From B1 sp964355075 (GTDB taxonomy: Bacteria; Bacteroidota; Bacteroidia; UKL13-3), in assembly GCA_964355075.1 (NCBI GenBank), contig CAYHCF010000002.1:62001-126000 (forward strand): 64,000 bases of DNA. The letters run 5' to 3'. A program made the position numbers and the translations under genes. Position 1 is the stretch's first letter. Each line of letters starts with the position of its first letter. Positions 24,342 to 33,625 of the stretch are shown here, piece after piece. The notes beneath the pieces were generated by a model. It was not told the origin of the DNA. It saw only the letters and a program-made list of their open reading frames with translations, and did not search any database.

Positions 24342-26048
24342 TTGATTATTCAGCTGACATTCCTCCGAAAAACCATTTATATTTTTGCCATAACCATTTG
24401 CCTGGCATCAATGGGATTTAACTTTTATTACCTGCTTCATACGCATGAATCGCTGCTTATTGATTATTTTAGTCTGAACTCCTGCTTTTATAAAAATGCT
24501 GAATTTGCAAGCAACTTTTTCAACGAAACGACTAAACAACAAGGTAATTTTTTTTCGCTCATCTCAGTAGTTATTTGCATCTTCATCATACGCATTTCAT
24601 ATAGGAAATTTATGGCAAGTCGGCTTGAACCAAAAGAAATTATCAGGGTAAAAATTCCGGTAGGAACGGCTCTTTATCTCGCAGGAATTTTTTGTTTCAG
24701 CTTTGCAGCATGGCTCTATGGATTTCTGACTATCCCACCGGCGTATGATGAAGTATTTTCGGCTCAGCAATGCGCAGATTTACCCTTATTTCAAACCCTT
24801 ACTTATTATATGGCACCCAATAATCATATAGGGTTCAATGCCATTAACCATTTCCTTTTTTTTTGGGTTGATGATAAAGTATTAACAGGAAAAATCATCT
24901 CGCTAATAGCCTATTTGTTATGGAATCTAATTGCATTTTATGCTTTTACTAAACTTTCAATATCCAAGCCCATTAGCTTGTTAACAACACTTGTTCTGGC
25001 ACTTCAATTTCCGGTTTGGGGATTTGCTTTTGAAGCCCGTGGATACGAATGGGTTGGCTTATGTGAATTTGTTTCCGTATTGAGCATAATCGCTTATTAT
25101 AAAGAACGAAAACGCTATTGGTTATTGCTAAACACAATCGTTTCAATCGTTGGATATAGTTTTCTTCCTACCTTTATGTATTTTCATGCGGGCATAATTC
25201 TTTTTGGATGTTGGAAGATTATTAAAACAAAATCAATAGACAGGTCTTTCTGGTCTCATCAATTTTATATTGGTGCAGGAGCCTTTCTATTTTACTTGCC
25301 TGCTTTGTGTTATTCGGGTTTGGCAGCCTTTACGCATAACAAATTTATGCTCGCAACGGAGGGTTCTTTTACGGGCATTTTTATACAAACCATTACCGGC
25401 CTTCCCTCCTATTTCAATTATGCATTATCGGATTTAAAAATAGGTGAAATTTCACTGGGTTTGGTTTTTGCCCTTTTACCCATAATAGCTTTATTTAACA
25501 AGAGAATTAGGAACAAAGAGCTTTTCGTTTTTTATATTTTGCTTTTTGTGGCCACCTTAATCATCATGCTTGTGATGCGGCGAAATCCTTTTCACCGTAA
25601 TTTAATCGGGCATTACTACTATATGTTATTTATTGGTTTTTATATTATACAGGTATGGTTGCAACAAATTGAGGAATACCTAAAAATAAGAGAATTCAAA
25701 AGGAATATATTGGCAATCATACTAATGTTGTTATTCGTAAATTTTGGATTGAACAACCCCAAGAAATTCAATTTTTTTCTGTATTTTGATGATTTGAATC
25801 TGAACTATTCAAAGGCCACTGAGGTAATTGAAAGAATACCTCCACAAAGCACTGTAACCTTCTCAGATGCTTGCTTTTTTGAAGCCTATTTAGCGCATAA
25901 GAGACCCTACAAAATTATCGAATGTAACCATCCTCAGGCTGATTTTATGGTGATAAATATCGATGAAGAAAAATTAATAGATCAATTAAAAAACTATGTT
26001 TTGTATGATCAGGTAAATGATTGTCTGATCTATAAAAAAACCTCTTGA
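24342..26048 (+). CDS. Polytopic membrane protein, possible GT-C glycosyltransferase
   Basis: A 568-residue integral membrane protein with about ten or more hydrophobic segments. The first external loop contains PPAYDEVFSAQQC and, further on, NNHIGFNAINHFLFF. An acidic pair in loop 1 followed by a His-containing segment before the next helix is the layout of GT-C lipid-linked glycosyltransferases such as ArnT/PMT. The C-terminal ~90 residues are soluble. The assignment is inference from topology. The start is uncertain: TTG 24342 lies 11 bp after pyrB, and no better upstream start exists. Confidence 0.65.
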   Translation: MIIQLTFLRKTIYIFAITICLASMGFNFYYLLHTHESLLIDYFSLNSCFYKNAEFASNFFNETTKQQGNFFSLISVVICIFIIRISYRKFMASRLEPKEIIRVKIPVGTALYLAGIFCFSFAAWLYGFLTIPPAYDEVFSAQQCADLPLFQTLTYYMAPNNHIGFNAINHFLFFWVDDKVLTGKIISLIAYLLWNLIAFYAFTKLSISKPISLLTTLVLALQFPVWGFAFEARGYEWVGLCEFVSVLSIIAYYKERKRYWLLLNTIVSIVGYSFLPTFMYFHAGIILFGCWKIIKTKSIDRSFWSHQFYIGAGAFLFYLPALCYSGLAAFTHNKFMLATEGSFTGIFIQTITGLPSYFNYALSDLKIGEISLGLVFALLPIIALFNKRIRNKELFVFYILLFVATLIIMLVMRRNPFHRNLIGHYYYMLFIGFYIIQVWLQQIEEYLKIREFKRNILAIILMLLFVNFGLNNPKKFNFFLYFDDLNLNYSKATEVIERIPPQSTVTFSDACFFEAYLAHKRPYKIIECNHPQADFMVINIDEEKLIDQLKNYVLYDQVNDCLIYKKTS

Positions 26049-26078
26049 CAAATTGCCCTGTGTACTGTATTTTGCTGC

Positions 26079-28163
26079 ATGAACCAAGAGGAAGTAAAAA
26101 AGAAAATTGAATCTTTAACCAATGAAATAAAACAGCATAATTACAACTATTATATCTTATCACAACCCAAGATTTCAGACTTCGATTTTGATCATTTGCT
26201 GAAAGAACTGGAAGCATTAGAAACAGAATTTCCTCACCTGGCTTTTCCTGATTCTCCAACTCAAAAAGTGGGTGGAGATATTACCAAAAACTTTGTTCAG
26301 GTAAGACATAAATACCCGATGTTGAGTTTAGGAAACACCTATTCAGAAGAAGATTTGAAAGAATTTGACTCACGTATCCAAAAAGCATTAGGTACTGATT
26401 ATGAATACGTTTGCGAACTCAAATTCGATGGTTTGGCCATCAGTCTCACTTATGAAAACGGAGAATTAATTAGGGCAGTAACCCGGGGAGACGGCGTTCA
26501 GGGAGATGATGTGACAACAAATGTTAAGACCATCAAAAGTATTCCTCAGAAGTTAAAACCGGGTAATTACCCAAAACAATTTGAAATCAGGGGTGAAATT
26601 TTTATGCATAAAAAGACCTTTGAACGATTGAATAATCAACTGAAACAAACTCTTATTGAACAAGGGGTTGATGAAGATAAAATTCCGGAAAGACTTTATA
26701 AGAATCCAAGAAATTTTGCTTCCGGAAGTTTAAAGATGCAGGATTCAAAAGAAGTTGCCAAAAGGTCGCTGGATGCATTCTTGTACTTTATATACAGTGA
26801 TGAACCTATTTCCGAAAATCATTATGAGAGTCTGAAAGAGGCCGCCAATTGGGGATTTCAGGTGAGCGACCGGTTTCAGTTATGCAAAACTATGGAGGAT
26901 GTTTTTGCCTTCATAAAAAAACAGGAAAAAGAAAGGGAAAATCTAAGTTATGAGATTGACGGAGTAGTGATCAAGCTGAATAACTATGCACAACAACAGG
27001 ATTTAGGCTTTACGGCCAAAACACCGCGGTGGGCCATATCCTATAAATATAAAGCCGAAACTGCAGTTACCCGATTAAAAGAAATAACGTATCAGGTGGG
27101 CAGAACCGGTGCCATAACCCCTGTGGCTAATTTAATTCCGGTTTCCCTGGCCGGAACTACAGTTAAGCGTGCCAGTTTGTATAATGCAGATGAAATGGAT
27201 CGCTTGGATCTCCATGATTTTGATACCGTTTTTGTTGAAAAAGGGGGTGAAATTATTCCAAAGATTGTAGGGGTGGATGCCGGTAAACGCGACCTGTTTG
27301 CAAAAAAAATAAATTACATTACCCATTGTCCGAAATGTGAAACGCTATTAGTAAGAAAAGAAGGGGATGTAATTCACTATTGCCCGAACGACAGCCATTG
27401 CCCGCCACAATTAATTGGCAAGATGGAACATTTCATCAGCCGGAAAGCCATGAATATTGATGGTTTGGGAAGCGAAACCATTGCCGGATTATTTTATAAA
27501 GGTGTCATTAAATCCTATGCCGATTTGTACGATTTAACTGCTGAACAATTAATCGGTTTGGAATTTGAAATGGGTGATGAAACGGAGGGTAGGAAAAAGA
27601 CGAGAAGCTTGCGTGAAAAATCGGTGGAAAACATCTTAAATGGAATTAATGCCTCGAGATCAATTCCTTTCGAAAGGATTTTATTTAGTTTGGGAATCAG
27701 AATGGTTGGTGAAACCGTTGCCAAAAAACTTGCCCAGCATTTTGGTTCCATTCAAAAACTCATGGCAGCCAACAAAGAGCAAATTGGCGGTATTTACGAG
27801 ATTGGAGACAAGATTGCCGAACAGGTAATTCTGTTTTTTAAGGATGCCGAAAATGTTGAAATTGTAAACCGGCTAAAGGAAAGCGGACTCCATTTTGAAA
27901 TGCAATATGACCCCAATGAGCAAAGAAGTGATAAGTTGAGGGGGAAAACCTTTTTGGTATCGGGAACCTTTAGGATCAGTAGAGATGAACTGAAAAAATT
28001 GATTGAAAACAATGGGGGTCGTATTGTGAGCAGTATTTCCAAAAACTTAGATTTTCTGATTGCCGGAGACAAAATGGGACCGGAAAAATTAAAGAAAGCC
28101 CAGGAATTATCGCTAAAACTGATTGATGAAAGTGAATTTTTAGAGATGATTGCTTCAAGATGA
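26079..28163 (+). CDS. ligA: NAD-dependent DNA ligase
   Basis: A 694-residue replication and repair enzyme. The N-terminal Ia domain (about 1-70) with NYNYYILSQP is followed by the adenylation site CELKFDG with nucleophile Lys115. The OB fold follows (GRTGAITPVANL). A four-cysteine zinc site has CPKC and then CPND..C. After it come helix-hairpin-helix repeats and a BRCT domain from about residue 620 (GKTFLVSGTF). Length and order are canonical. The start ATG 26079 has an imperfect promoter-like TATTTTG ending 4 nt upstream. Confidence 0.97.
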   Translation: MNQEEVKKKIESLTNEIKQHNYNYYILSQPKISDFDFDHLLKELEALETEFPHLAFPDSPTQKVGGDITKNFVQVRHKYPMLSLGNTYSEEDLKEFDSRIQKALGTDYEYVCELKFDGLAISLTYENGELIRAVTRGDGVQGDDVTTNVKTIKSIPQKLKPGNYPKQFEIRGEIFMHKKTFERLNNQLKQTLIEQGVDEDKIPERLYKNPRNFASGSLKMQDSKEVAKRSLDAFLYFIYSDEPISENHYESLKEAANWGFQVSDRFQLCKTMEDVFAFIKKQEKERENLSYEIDGVVIKLNNYAQQQDLGFTAKTPRWAISYKYKAETAVTRLKEITYQVGRTGAITPVANLIPVSLAGTTVKRASLYNADEMDRLDLHDFDTVFVEKGGEIIPKIVGVDAGKRDLFAKKINYITHCPKCETLLVRKEGDVIHYCPNDSHCPPQLIGKMEHFISRKAMNIDGLGSETIAGLFYKGVIKSYADLYDLTAEQLIGLEFEMGDETEGRKKTRSLREKSVENILNGINASRSIPFERILFSLGIRMVGETVAKKLAQHFGSIQKLMAANKEQIGGIYEIGDKIAEQVILFFKDAENVEIVNRLKESGLHFEMQYDPNEQRSDKLRGKTFLVSGTFRISRDELKKLIENNGGRIVSSISKNLDFLIAGDKMGPEKLKKAQELSLKLIDESEFLEMIASR

Positions 28164-28299
28164 CATTATTCCAATTTTTTCTTTGAAAGTGCTGTAAAAC
28201 AATTGCCCGAAACCGGCTAATTCCAATAATTTAGTCATACCTTTTAAAGCCATTTGAAATTAACGAAATAAAGCCAATATTGCATCAATATTCATTGTT

Positions 28300-29247
28300 A
28301 TGGAAGCACTTGTTGAAACCCATTTTATTTTCCCGAATCAGAAAAGCTTTTACAGGGGAAAGGTTCGTGATGTTTATAATATAAACAATCAATATCTGGT
28401 TATGGTTGCCTCCGACCGGATTTCGGCATTTGATGTGGTTATGCCGAAGGCAATTCCTTTTAAAGGTCAGGTGTTGAACCAAATTGCTGAACACTTTTTA
28501 ACATTAACCAAAGAAATAGTTCCGAACTGGCATATATGCAGTCCGGATCCAAATGTTACGATTGGCCATTTTTGCGAACCTTTTAAGGTTGAAATGGTAA
28601 TCAGGGGTTATTTGGCCGGACATGCCTGGCGTGAATACAAAAGTGGCAAGCGCCTGATTTGTGGGGTACCCATGCCTGATGGAATGAGAGAGAATGATGC
28701 TTTTCCTGAACCTATTATTACGCCTACTATAAAAGCGAGTGAAGGACATGATGAAGATGTTTCGAGAGAGGGAATTGTTAATATGGGTTTGGTTCCGGAA
28801 AGTGAATATCTGGTGATGGAGGATTATACCCGAAAACTATTTGCTTTTGGTTCAGCCTATGCAAAAAAACAAGGTCTGCTTTTGGTGGATACCAAGTATG
28901 AATTTGGCAAAAAAGACGGTGAAATTATGCTGATGGATGAGATTCACACACCCGATTCGAGCCGGTATTTTTATGCCAATACGTATGATGAAATTCAGTC
29001 AAAGGATCAGCAGCAAAAGCAATTATCAAAGGAATTTGTGCGTCAATGGCTGATCGAAAATAATTTTCAGGGATTTGAAGGACAAACTCCTCCGGTATTT
29101 TCTCCTGAATTTATTACGCTGATAACTACCCGTTATATAGAACTACTTGAAAAAATAACCGGAAAAGCCTTTCAAAAACAAGATTATAATCAACTGCTTT
29201 CAAGGGTCGAAAATAATATCCTGAATGCCATTAAGCTGCTACGTTAA
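28300..29247 (+). CDS. purC: Phosphoribosylaminoimidazole-succinocarboxamide synthase
   Basis: A 315-residue ATP-dependent ligase of purine synthesis that joins CAIR and aspartate. Visible motifs are YRGKVRDVY, SDRISAFDV, VIRGYLAGHAWREY, and DEIHTPDSSRYF near the C-terminal third. The length corresponds to the long (~300-residue) form seen in Bacteroidota and eukaryotes, rather than the ~240-residue E. coli form. The next gene, a transporter, follows by 11 bp. Confidence 0.95.
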   Translation: MEALVETHFIFPNQKSFYRGKVRDVYNINNQYLVMVASDRISAFDVVMPKAIPFKGQVLNQIAEHFLTLTKEIVPNWHICSPDPNVTIGHFCEPFKVEMVIRGYLAGHAWREYKSGKRLICGVPMPDGMRENDAFPEPIITPTIKASEGHDEDVSREGIVNMGLVPESEYLVMEDYTRKLFAFGSAYAKKQGLLLVDTKYEFGKKDGEIMLMDEIHTPDSSRYFYANTYDEIQSKDQQQKQLSKEFVRQWLIENNFQGFEGQTPPVFSPEFITLITTRYIELLEKITGKAFQKQDYNQLLSRVENNILNAIKLLR

Positions 29248-29258
29248 ATAGATAACAA

Positions 29259-30098
29259 ATGCAGGCATTTTGGTTATCCTTATTGGTTAATACCGCTTTT
29301 TTTCTGGCCGATGTTTTTATTAAATTAGGGAGCAAAGATTTAAGTGCACCCCGGTTAATTTATATCCGAAGCATTTTTTCGGTGGCATTGGCCAGTATTT
29401 GGTTATTGGGATCAGGAAATTTTTACCCATTACCTTCTCAAACGGTTTCCCTTCAACTTATTGCCTGTAGTATTTTATGTGCTATCGGGTTGTATACCTA
29501 CGTGATGGCACTCAAACAGATTCATTTTGTGAATGTGGCTGTTGTAGGTATTACCGGGGCTTTGATTCATTATGTACTGGGAGTTGTTTTGTTTGATGAA
29601 AAGGCTAGTCGGTGGGTTTATTTAGCCGCCCTTCTTTGTGTTTCTGGTATTCTGATCCAATGGCGAAAAGGAAACCAAAGGAAGGGGATTATTTATGCGC
29701 TGATCAGCTCTTTTGCGTGGGGATTTGGCTATGCCCTATTAAGCATTCCGCTCCAAAATACTAATGCAATCTGGGGTTCATGGATCATGGAGTTTTGCAC
29801 CTTGATTTTAAGCGGATTATTTTTAGCTTATACAGATAAAAATTTAAGTTTATTCAAACCGGGAATGGTCAGACTAAATCTGTTCTTTGTGGCTTTGTTT
29901 ACGATATTGGGATCCTACCTGATCAATATTTGTTACCAGCATTTCTCTCTTAACATTTTAGGCTTTATGCAATTGGCATTTTTCCCTTATTCTTTGCTGG
30001 CAGGTTATTTTATTTTCAAAGAAAAACTCAGCAAAATGGAATGGCTGGGAAATTCTCTGATTATGGGTGGTTTGGTGATTTATTTTGTAGCTTGCTGA
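29259..30098 (+). CDS. EamA/DMT family transporter
   Basis: A 279-residue inner-membrane protein with about ten hydrophobic helices arranged as two EamA halves (about 1-130 and 140-279). Typical segments are ADVFIKLGSKDLSAPRLIYIR at the start (split by short loops) and ISSFAWGFGYALLS at the start of the second half. Members export metabolites or amino acids; the substrate here is unknown. It lies 11 bp after purC, probably in one transcript. Confidence 0.85.
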   Translation: MQAFWLSLLVNTAFFLADVFIKLGSKDLSAPRLIYIRSIFSVALASIWLLGSGNFYPLPSQTVSLQLIACSILCAIGLYTYVMALKQIHFVNVAVVGITGALIHYVLGVVLFDEKASRWVYLAALLCVSGILIQWRKGNQRKGIIYALISSFAWGFGYALLSIPLQNTNAIWGSWIMEFCTLILSGLFLAYTDKNLSLFKPGMVRLNLFFVALFTILGSYLINICYQHFSLNILGFMQLAFFPYSLLAGYFIFKEKLSKMEWLGNSLIMGGLVIYFVAC

Positions 30099-30109
30099 AG
30101 GAGAACCCT

Positions 30110-30175
30110 TTCTCACTGATTTTCGCAGATACATCCCTTTTCTTATTAAATAAATCAGCGGAAATCTGCGTGAAA
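30110..30175. repeat. Imperfect inverted repeat of an interspersed type
   Basis: The left part contains CTGATTTTCGCAGAT and the right part ATCAGCGGAAATCTGCG. They pair imperfectly (ATCTGCG with CGCAGAT, then AAATC with GATTT). A similar motif, TTCAGCGGGAATCTGCG, occurs at 49561-49577. It sits between two convergent genes, where it could also act as a weak bidirectional terminator. Confidence 0.55.
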
Positions 30176-30205
30176 TCCTGAAGATACACGAGAAATCAGA
30201 TTTTG

Positions 30206-30883
30206 CTAATCCGGGAAAATCCCTTTTTCCGCGATATCCAGTATTTGATGATTCAACCAGATTTTTTTGCCTTTAATATCTTTTGAGGACACCAAATACA
30301 TAGCCTTTGAAAGCACATTGCCATGAACAGCTTTATAAGATCTGAGCGAACCTATAAAAAAGGGGTTAAATACTCTGAATAAATATTGAGAAAGCGTTTC
30401 CATGGGTCTGAACTCATTTCTGGACCCCAATAACAGGGCGGGTCTAAATATATGAAAAGAAGGGTATTTTAATAGGCTGATTGCCTCTTCAACCTCTCCC
30501 TTTGTTTTATTATAAAACAAGGAGGAATTGCTATTAGCCCCCATGGCCGAAACCAATAAAAATTGTTTGGCACCCTTTACCAGCGCCATATTTGCTACCT
30601 GAAGGGGATATTCAAAATCAATTTTACGGTAAAAACCCAAATCAGGTGTTTTGGCTTTGGTTGAACCCAAACAACAGTAAACATCATCAATTTTCATTAA
30701 ATGACGGTAATTCTCCAATTCTTCAAAGTCAATTAGGTGTTGCTCGAATTTTTCGTGTTTAATAACCAGATCTTTCCGCGTTAAAACAACAACTTTACCA
30801 TAAGAAGGACTCTTCAGTAACTCAAAAACAAGATTGCGACCAACCAGGCCACTTGCTCCAATTACCAGTGCTTTTTTCAACAT
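30206..30883 (-). CDS. NAD(P)-binding atypical SDR (HTATIP2/YwnB-like)
   Basis: A 225-residue Rossmann-fold protein. The nucleotide-binding GASGLVGRN lies at about residues 8-16, a VCCLGSTKAK-like strand (VYCCLGSTKA) follows, and YNKTKGEVEEAI carries the Tyr-x-x-x-Lys pair of SDR enzymes. It resembles the HTATIP2/TIP30-like group of atypical SDRs. The gene lies 12 bp after a diverged paralogue in the same direction. Substrate unknown. Confidence 0.82.
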   Translation of the reverse strand: MLKKALVIGASGLVGRNLVFELLKSPSYGKVVVLTRKDLVIKHEKFEQHLIDFEELENYRHLMKIDDVYCCLGSTKAKTPDLGFYRKIDFEYPLQVANMALVKGAKQFLLVSAMGANSNSSLFYNKTKGEVEEAISLLKYPSFHIFRPALLLGSRNEFRPMETLSQYLFRVFNPFFIGSLRSYKAVHGNVLSKAMYLVSSKDIKGKKIWLNHQILDIAEKGIFPD

Positions 30884-30895
30884 GTGTTTTTACAA

Positions 30896-31591
30896 TTAGA
30901 AATCCTGAGGTAGAAATTCTCTTTTGTCCAACGGATTTGAGAGCGCCACTTCAATCATTTTATTGGCTACCAGATTAGCTGGTGTGGGTCTAACTTTATA
31001 CAAAATGCCCATCCCAACCAGATTTATGATAGTGAATATTCCTCTTTTGGCAGCAAATAAACTACTATCGGTGTCTACGGGTTCCCCAATGGCATTTACC
31101 TTAAATATAAAAAAATTATCAAATGCAAGCCTTTTAATATCCATTTCCAACTTAGCTCTTAGCCTCAGCTTTTCTTTATTAGACTCCAGGTTCGCATTTG
31201 TGGGGTTCAAAAGGTAAAAGTTTTTAACTCCGTTTTTTTTTGCGGTTTGAGCTATTTTTATGGGATATTCATAATCAAACATATGTGCATCCTCCAATTT
31301 ATGGGTGCTAATATAGTCTGTTCCAAACAAACAAAACACATCGTCAACCCCAATAAACTCATGCCCGAACGATTCAATTTCATCAAAATCAACCATTACC
31401 TTTTTAAGGTGAATATTTTTGAGCCTTCTGTTTTCCCGACGCGTAAGCACAATAAGCTTCTTAAAATGGCGGCTATTCAAAACTCCATCCATTAAAGCCT
31501 TGCCAGTTTTGCCTGAAATTCCAACCATAAGAGCTACGCGCATATTACGAATTAAAGGATTTTTTAAGAAATTATCAAGGAATTCTTTCAT
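30896..31591 (-). CDS. Diverged NAD(P)-binding paralogue, active site lost
   Basis: A 231-residue relative of the downstream gene with the same strand order: LMVGISGKTGKALMDGVL, then VLTRRENRRL, VDDVFCLFGTDYIS and FDYEYPIKIAQTA. The YNKTKGE block of the partner is replaced by NKEKLRLRAKLE, so the Tyr-x-x-x-Lys pair is absent. The glycine motif is also altered (GISGKTG instead of GASGLVG). It may bind a nucleotide without catalysis or act with its partner (inference). Both genes are probably cotranscribed. Confidence 0.75.
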   Translation of the reverse strand: MKEFLDNFLKNPLIRNMRVALMVGISGKTGKALMDGVLNSRHFKKLIVLTRRENRRLKNIHLKKVMVDFDEIESFGHEFIGVDDVFCLFGTDYISTHKLEDAHMFDYEYPIKIAQTAKKNGVKNFYLLNPTNANLESNKEKLRLRAKLEMDIKRLAFDNFFIFKVNAIGEPVDTDSSLFAAKRGIFTIINLVGMGILYKVRPTPANLVANKMIEVALSNPLDKREFLPQDF

Positions 31592-31718
31592 TAAAATTCA
31601 ATTAAAATAAAATTAAAGCCAACAAACCCTTAATAAACAGGGTACTTTAATGGGTTCTTCTTTTTTCAAATAATTCAAATTCGGGCAAAAACTGTTAATA
31701 ATTAGAGTCCAATTTAAA

Positions 31719-31726
31719 TATTTTTG
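31719..31726 (+). promoter_or_regulatory. Candidate -7 box TATTTTTG
   Basis: A TAnnTTTG octamer 18 nt before ATG 31745. It contains the earlier in-frame TTG at 31724, which argues that the ATG is the real start. Confidence 0.55.
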
Positions 31727-31744
31727 CCAAAAAATAATAATACA

Positions 31745-32539
31745 ATGATAAATGACCATATCATAGATTACCGCATTTTCGGTAGTGAGATGCAATGTGT
31801 AGAGATTGAATTAGATCCCCAGGAAACAGTAATGGCTGAGCCCGGCTGTTTTATGATGATGAATGAAGATGTGCAAATGAATACCCTATTTGGGGATGGT
31901 TCGCAACAACAAGGTGGATTTTTAGGGAAACTAATGTCGGCAGGAAAGCGTGTTCTTACCGGGGAAAGTCTGTTTATGACAGCCTTTACGAATATAGGTT
32001 CAGGCAAAAAACAAGTAACTTTTGCAGCTCCTTACCCGGGTAAAATTATACCCATTGATTTGAGCCGGATGGGAGGAAGATTAACCTGCCAGAAAGATGC
32101 CTTTTTATGTGCCGCCAAAGGTGTGAGCATAGGTATAGAGTTTCAAAAGAAATTAGGTACCGGGCTTTTTGGAGGAGAAGGCTTCATTATGGAGAAATTA
32201 GAAGGCGACGGAATGGCTTTTCTTCACGCAGGGGGCCATGTTGAGGAAAGAGATTTAAAACCCGATGAATTATTAAAAATTGATACGGGTTGTATTGTTG
32301 CCTTTACAAAAGACGTACAATATGATATTCAGTTTGTCGGCGGTATCAAAAACACCTTGTTTGGAGGTGAGGGGGTGTTTTTTGCAACCCTACGCGGACC
32401 CGGTAAAGTTTGGATACAATCCTTACCCATTTCCAGATTAGCCGGCCGCATCATGAGTTTTGCAAGACCCGGTGGCAGAAAAGAAGAAGGCAGCATTCTG
32501 GGCGGCCTGGGAAATATTTTTGACGGAGACGGGATTTAA
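31745..32539 (+). CDS. TIGR00266 family protein (AIM24-like)
   Basis: A 264-residue protein of the TIGR00266/AIM24 beta-rich fold. Family marks are VEIELDPQETVMAEPGCFMMM at the N-terminus (two blocks), GESLFMTAFTN, GKIIPIDLS, LCAAKGVSIG, and the C-terminal LFGGEGVFFATLRGPGKVWIQSLP. Bacterial members are cytosolic with unknown function; the eukaryotic relative AIM24 is mitochondrial. The gene lies 16 bp before the decarboxylase gene, so the two are probably cotranscribed. The start at ATG 31745 is set by the promoter box. Confidence 0.88.
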   Translation: MINDHIIDYRIFGSEMQCVEIELDPQETVMAEPGCFMMMNEDVQMNTLFGDGSQQQGGFLGKLMSAGKRVLTGESLFMTAFTNIGSGKKQVTFAAPYPGKIIPIDLSRMGGRLTCQKDAFLCAAKGVSIGIEFQKKLGTGLFGGEGFIMEKLEGDGMAFLHAGGHVEERDLKPDELLKIDTGCIVAFTKDVQYDIQFVGGIKNTLFGGEGVFFATLRGPGKVWIQSLPISRLAGRIMSFARPGGRKEEGSILGGLGNIFDGDGI

Positions 32540-32555
32540 ACTTAGGTTTGAACCC

Positions 32556-33566
32556 ATGACCTCCTACAAAAAAATAGATATTCACGCACATATCCTTCCT
32601 GAATTCATGCCAAACCTGAAAGACAAGTATGGCTATGGTGAGGAATTTATTTATCTGGATCATTTTCAACCCGGGAAGGCCAATATGATGAAGGCAGATG
32701 GAACGTTTTTCAGAACCATTGATGCCTTATGCTGGAATCCTGAAACCATTATTGATCACATGGATAAACACGATGTGCAACTCATGGCCTTATCAATTGT
32801 TCCCGTTTTATTTTATTATTGGGCAAAACCCGAACATACCCACGAATGGGCAAAATACTATAACAATCATATTGCCAAAATTCAAGAGAACTACCCCACC
32901 CGGTTTGTAGGTTTAGGCACTTTACCCATGCAGGATATTTCGCTCGCCTGTGAAGAATTAACGCGGTGTAAATACGAATTAAACTTACCGGGTGTTGAGA
33001 TTGGAACGCACATTGAACATCGAAATCTGGATGATCCTTATTATTCCCAGTTTTATGAAACAGCTGAAAAACTGGGCATGTGTCTGTTTGTTCATCCTTG
33101 GGATATGATGGGCCAGGAAAGAATGCCCAATTATTTTCTACCCTGGTTAATTGGTATGCCGGCCGAAACTTCTTTGGCAATTTGCAGCATGATTTTTGGT
33201 GGAATCTTTGATAAATATCCCAAACTTCGCGTATTGTTTGCACATGGCGGGGGTTGTTTTCCGCAAACTCTCGGGCGCATCTCACATGCTTATCACGCCC
33301 GTCCCGACCTGTGTAATATACACAAGGTGGCTGACCCCAGAACGTATACCGATAAATTTTATATTGATTCTTTGGTTCACGATGATGCCACTTTTGCGTT
33401 TTTGATGAAGACTTTTGGTGCTGAGAAAATAGCCATGGGTTCCGATTTCCCATTTCCACTTGGAGACCTAGAGCACGGACGATTTATTGAATTAATGAAA
33501 GACCTGGATGAAGAAACCAAAATAAAATTACTTCGAAATACCGCCAAAGAATGGCTGGGGATTTAG
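32556..33566 (+). CDS. 2-amino-3-carboxymuconate-6-semialdehyde decarboxylase (ACMSD)
   Basis: A 336-residue zinc amidohydrolase-fold decarboxylase of the kynurenine/2-nitrobenzoate route. The metal ligands and catalytic residues fit the family: H10 and H12 in IHAHILPE, H180 in HPWDMMG, H230 in AHGGGCFPQ and D297 in GSDFPFP. From memory, Pseudomonas ACMSD has H9/H11/H177/H228/D294. Length matches the family. ATG 32556 is chosen; the open frame extends upstream, but only into the preceding gene. No other kynurenine-pathway gene is in the window. Confidence 0.92.
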   Translation: MTSYKKIDIHAHILPEFMPNLKDKYGYGEEFIYLDHFQPGKANMMKADGTFFRTIDALCWNPETIIDHMDKHDVQLMALSIVPVLFYYWAKPEHTHEWAKYYNNHIAKIQENYPTRFVGLGTLPMQDISLACEELTRCKYELNLPGVEIGTHIEHRNLDDPYYSQFYETAEKLGMCLFVHPWDMMGQERMPNYFLPWLIGMPAETSLAICSMIFGGIFDKYPKLRVLFAHGGGCFPQTLGRISHAYHARPDLCNIHKVADPRTYTDKFYIDSLVHDDATFAFLMKTFGAEKIAMGSDFPFPLGDLEHGRFIELMKDLDEETKIKLLRNTAKEWLGI

Positions 33567-33625
33567 ATATTGATATATTTTACACTACTTTCACAGTGTA
33601 ATAAAGCTTCGTTATCTAACTTATC

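Noticed and set aside
32782..33459. Long open frame (225 codons) on the minus strand opposite the decarboxylase gene
   Set aside because: It lies fully antisense to a conserved enzyme, has no family motif, signal or promoter, and its composition is that of a mirrored frame.
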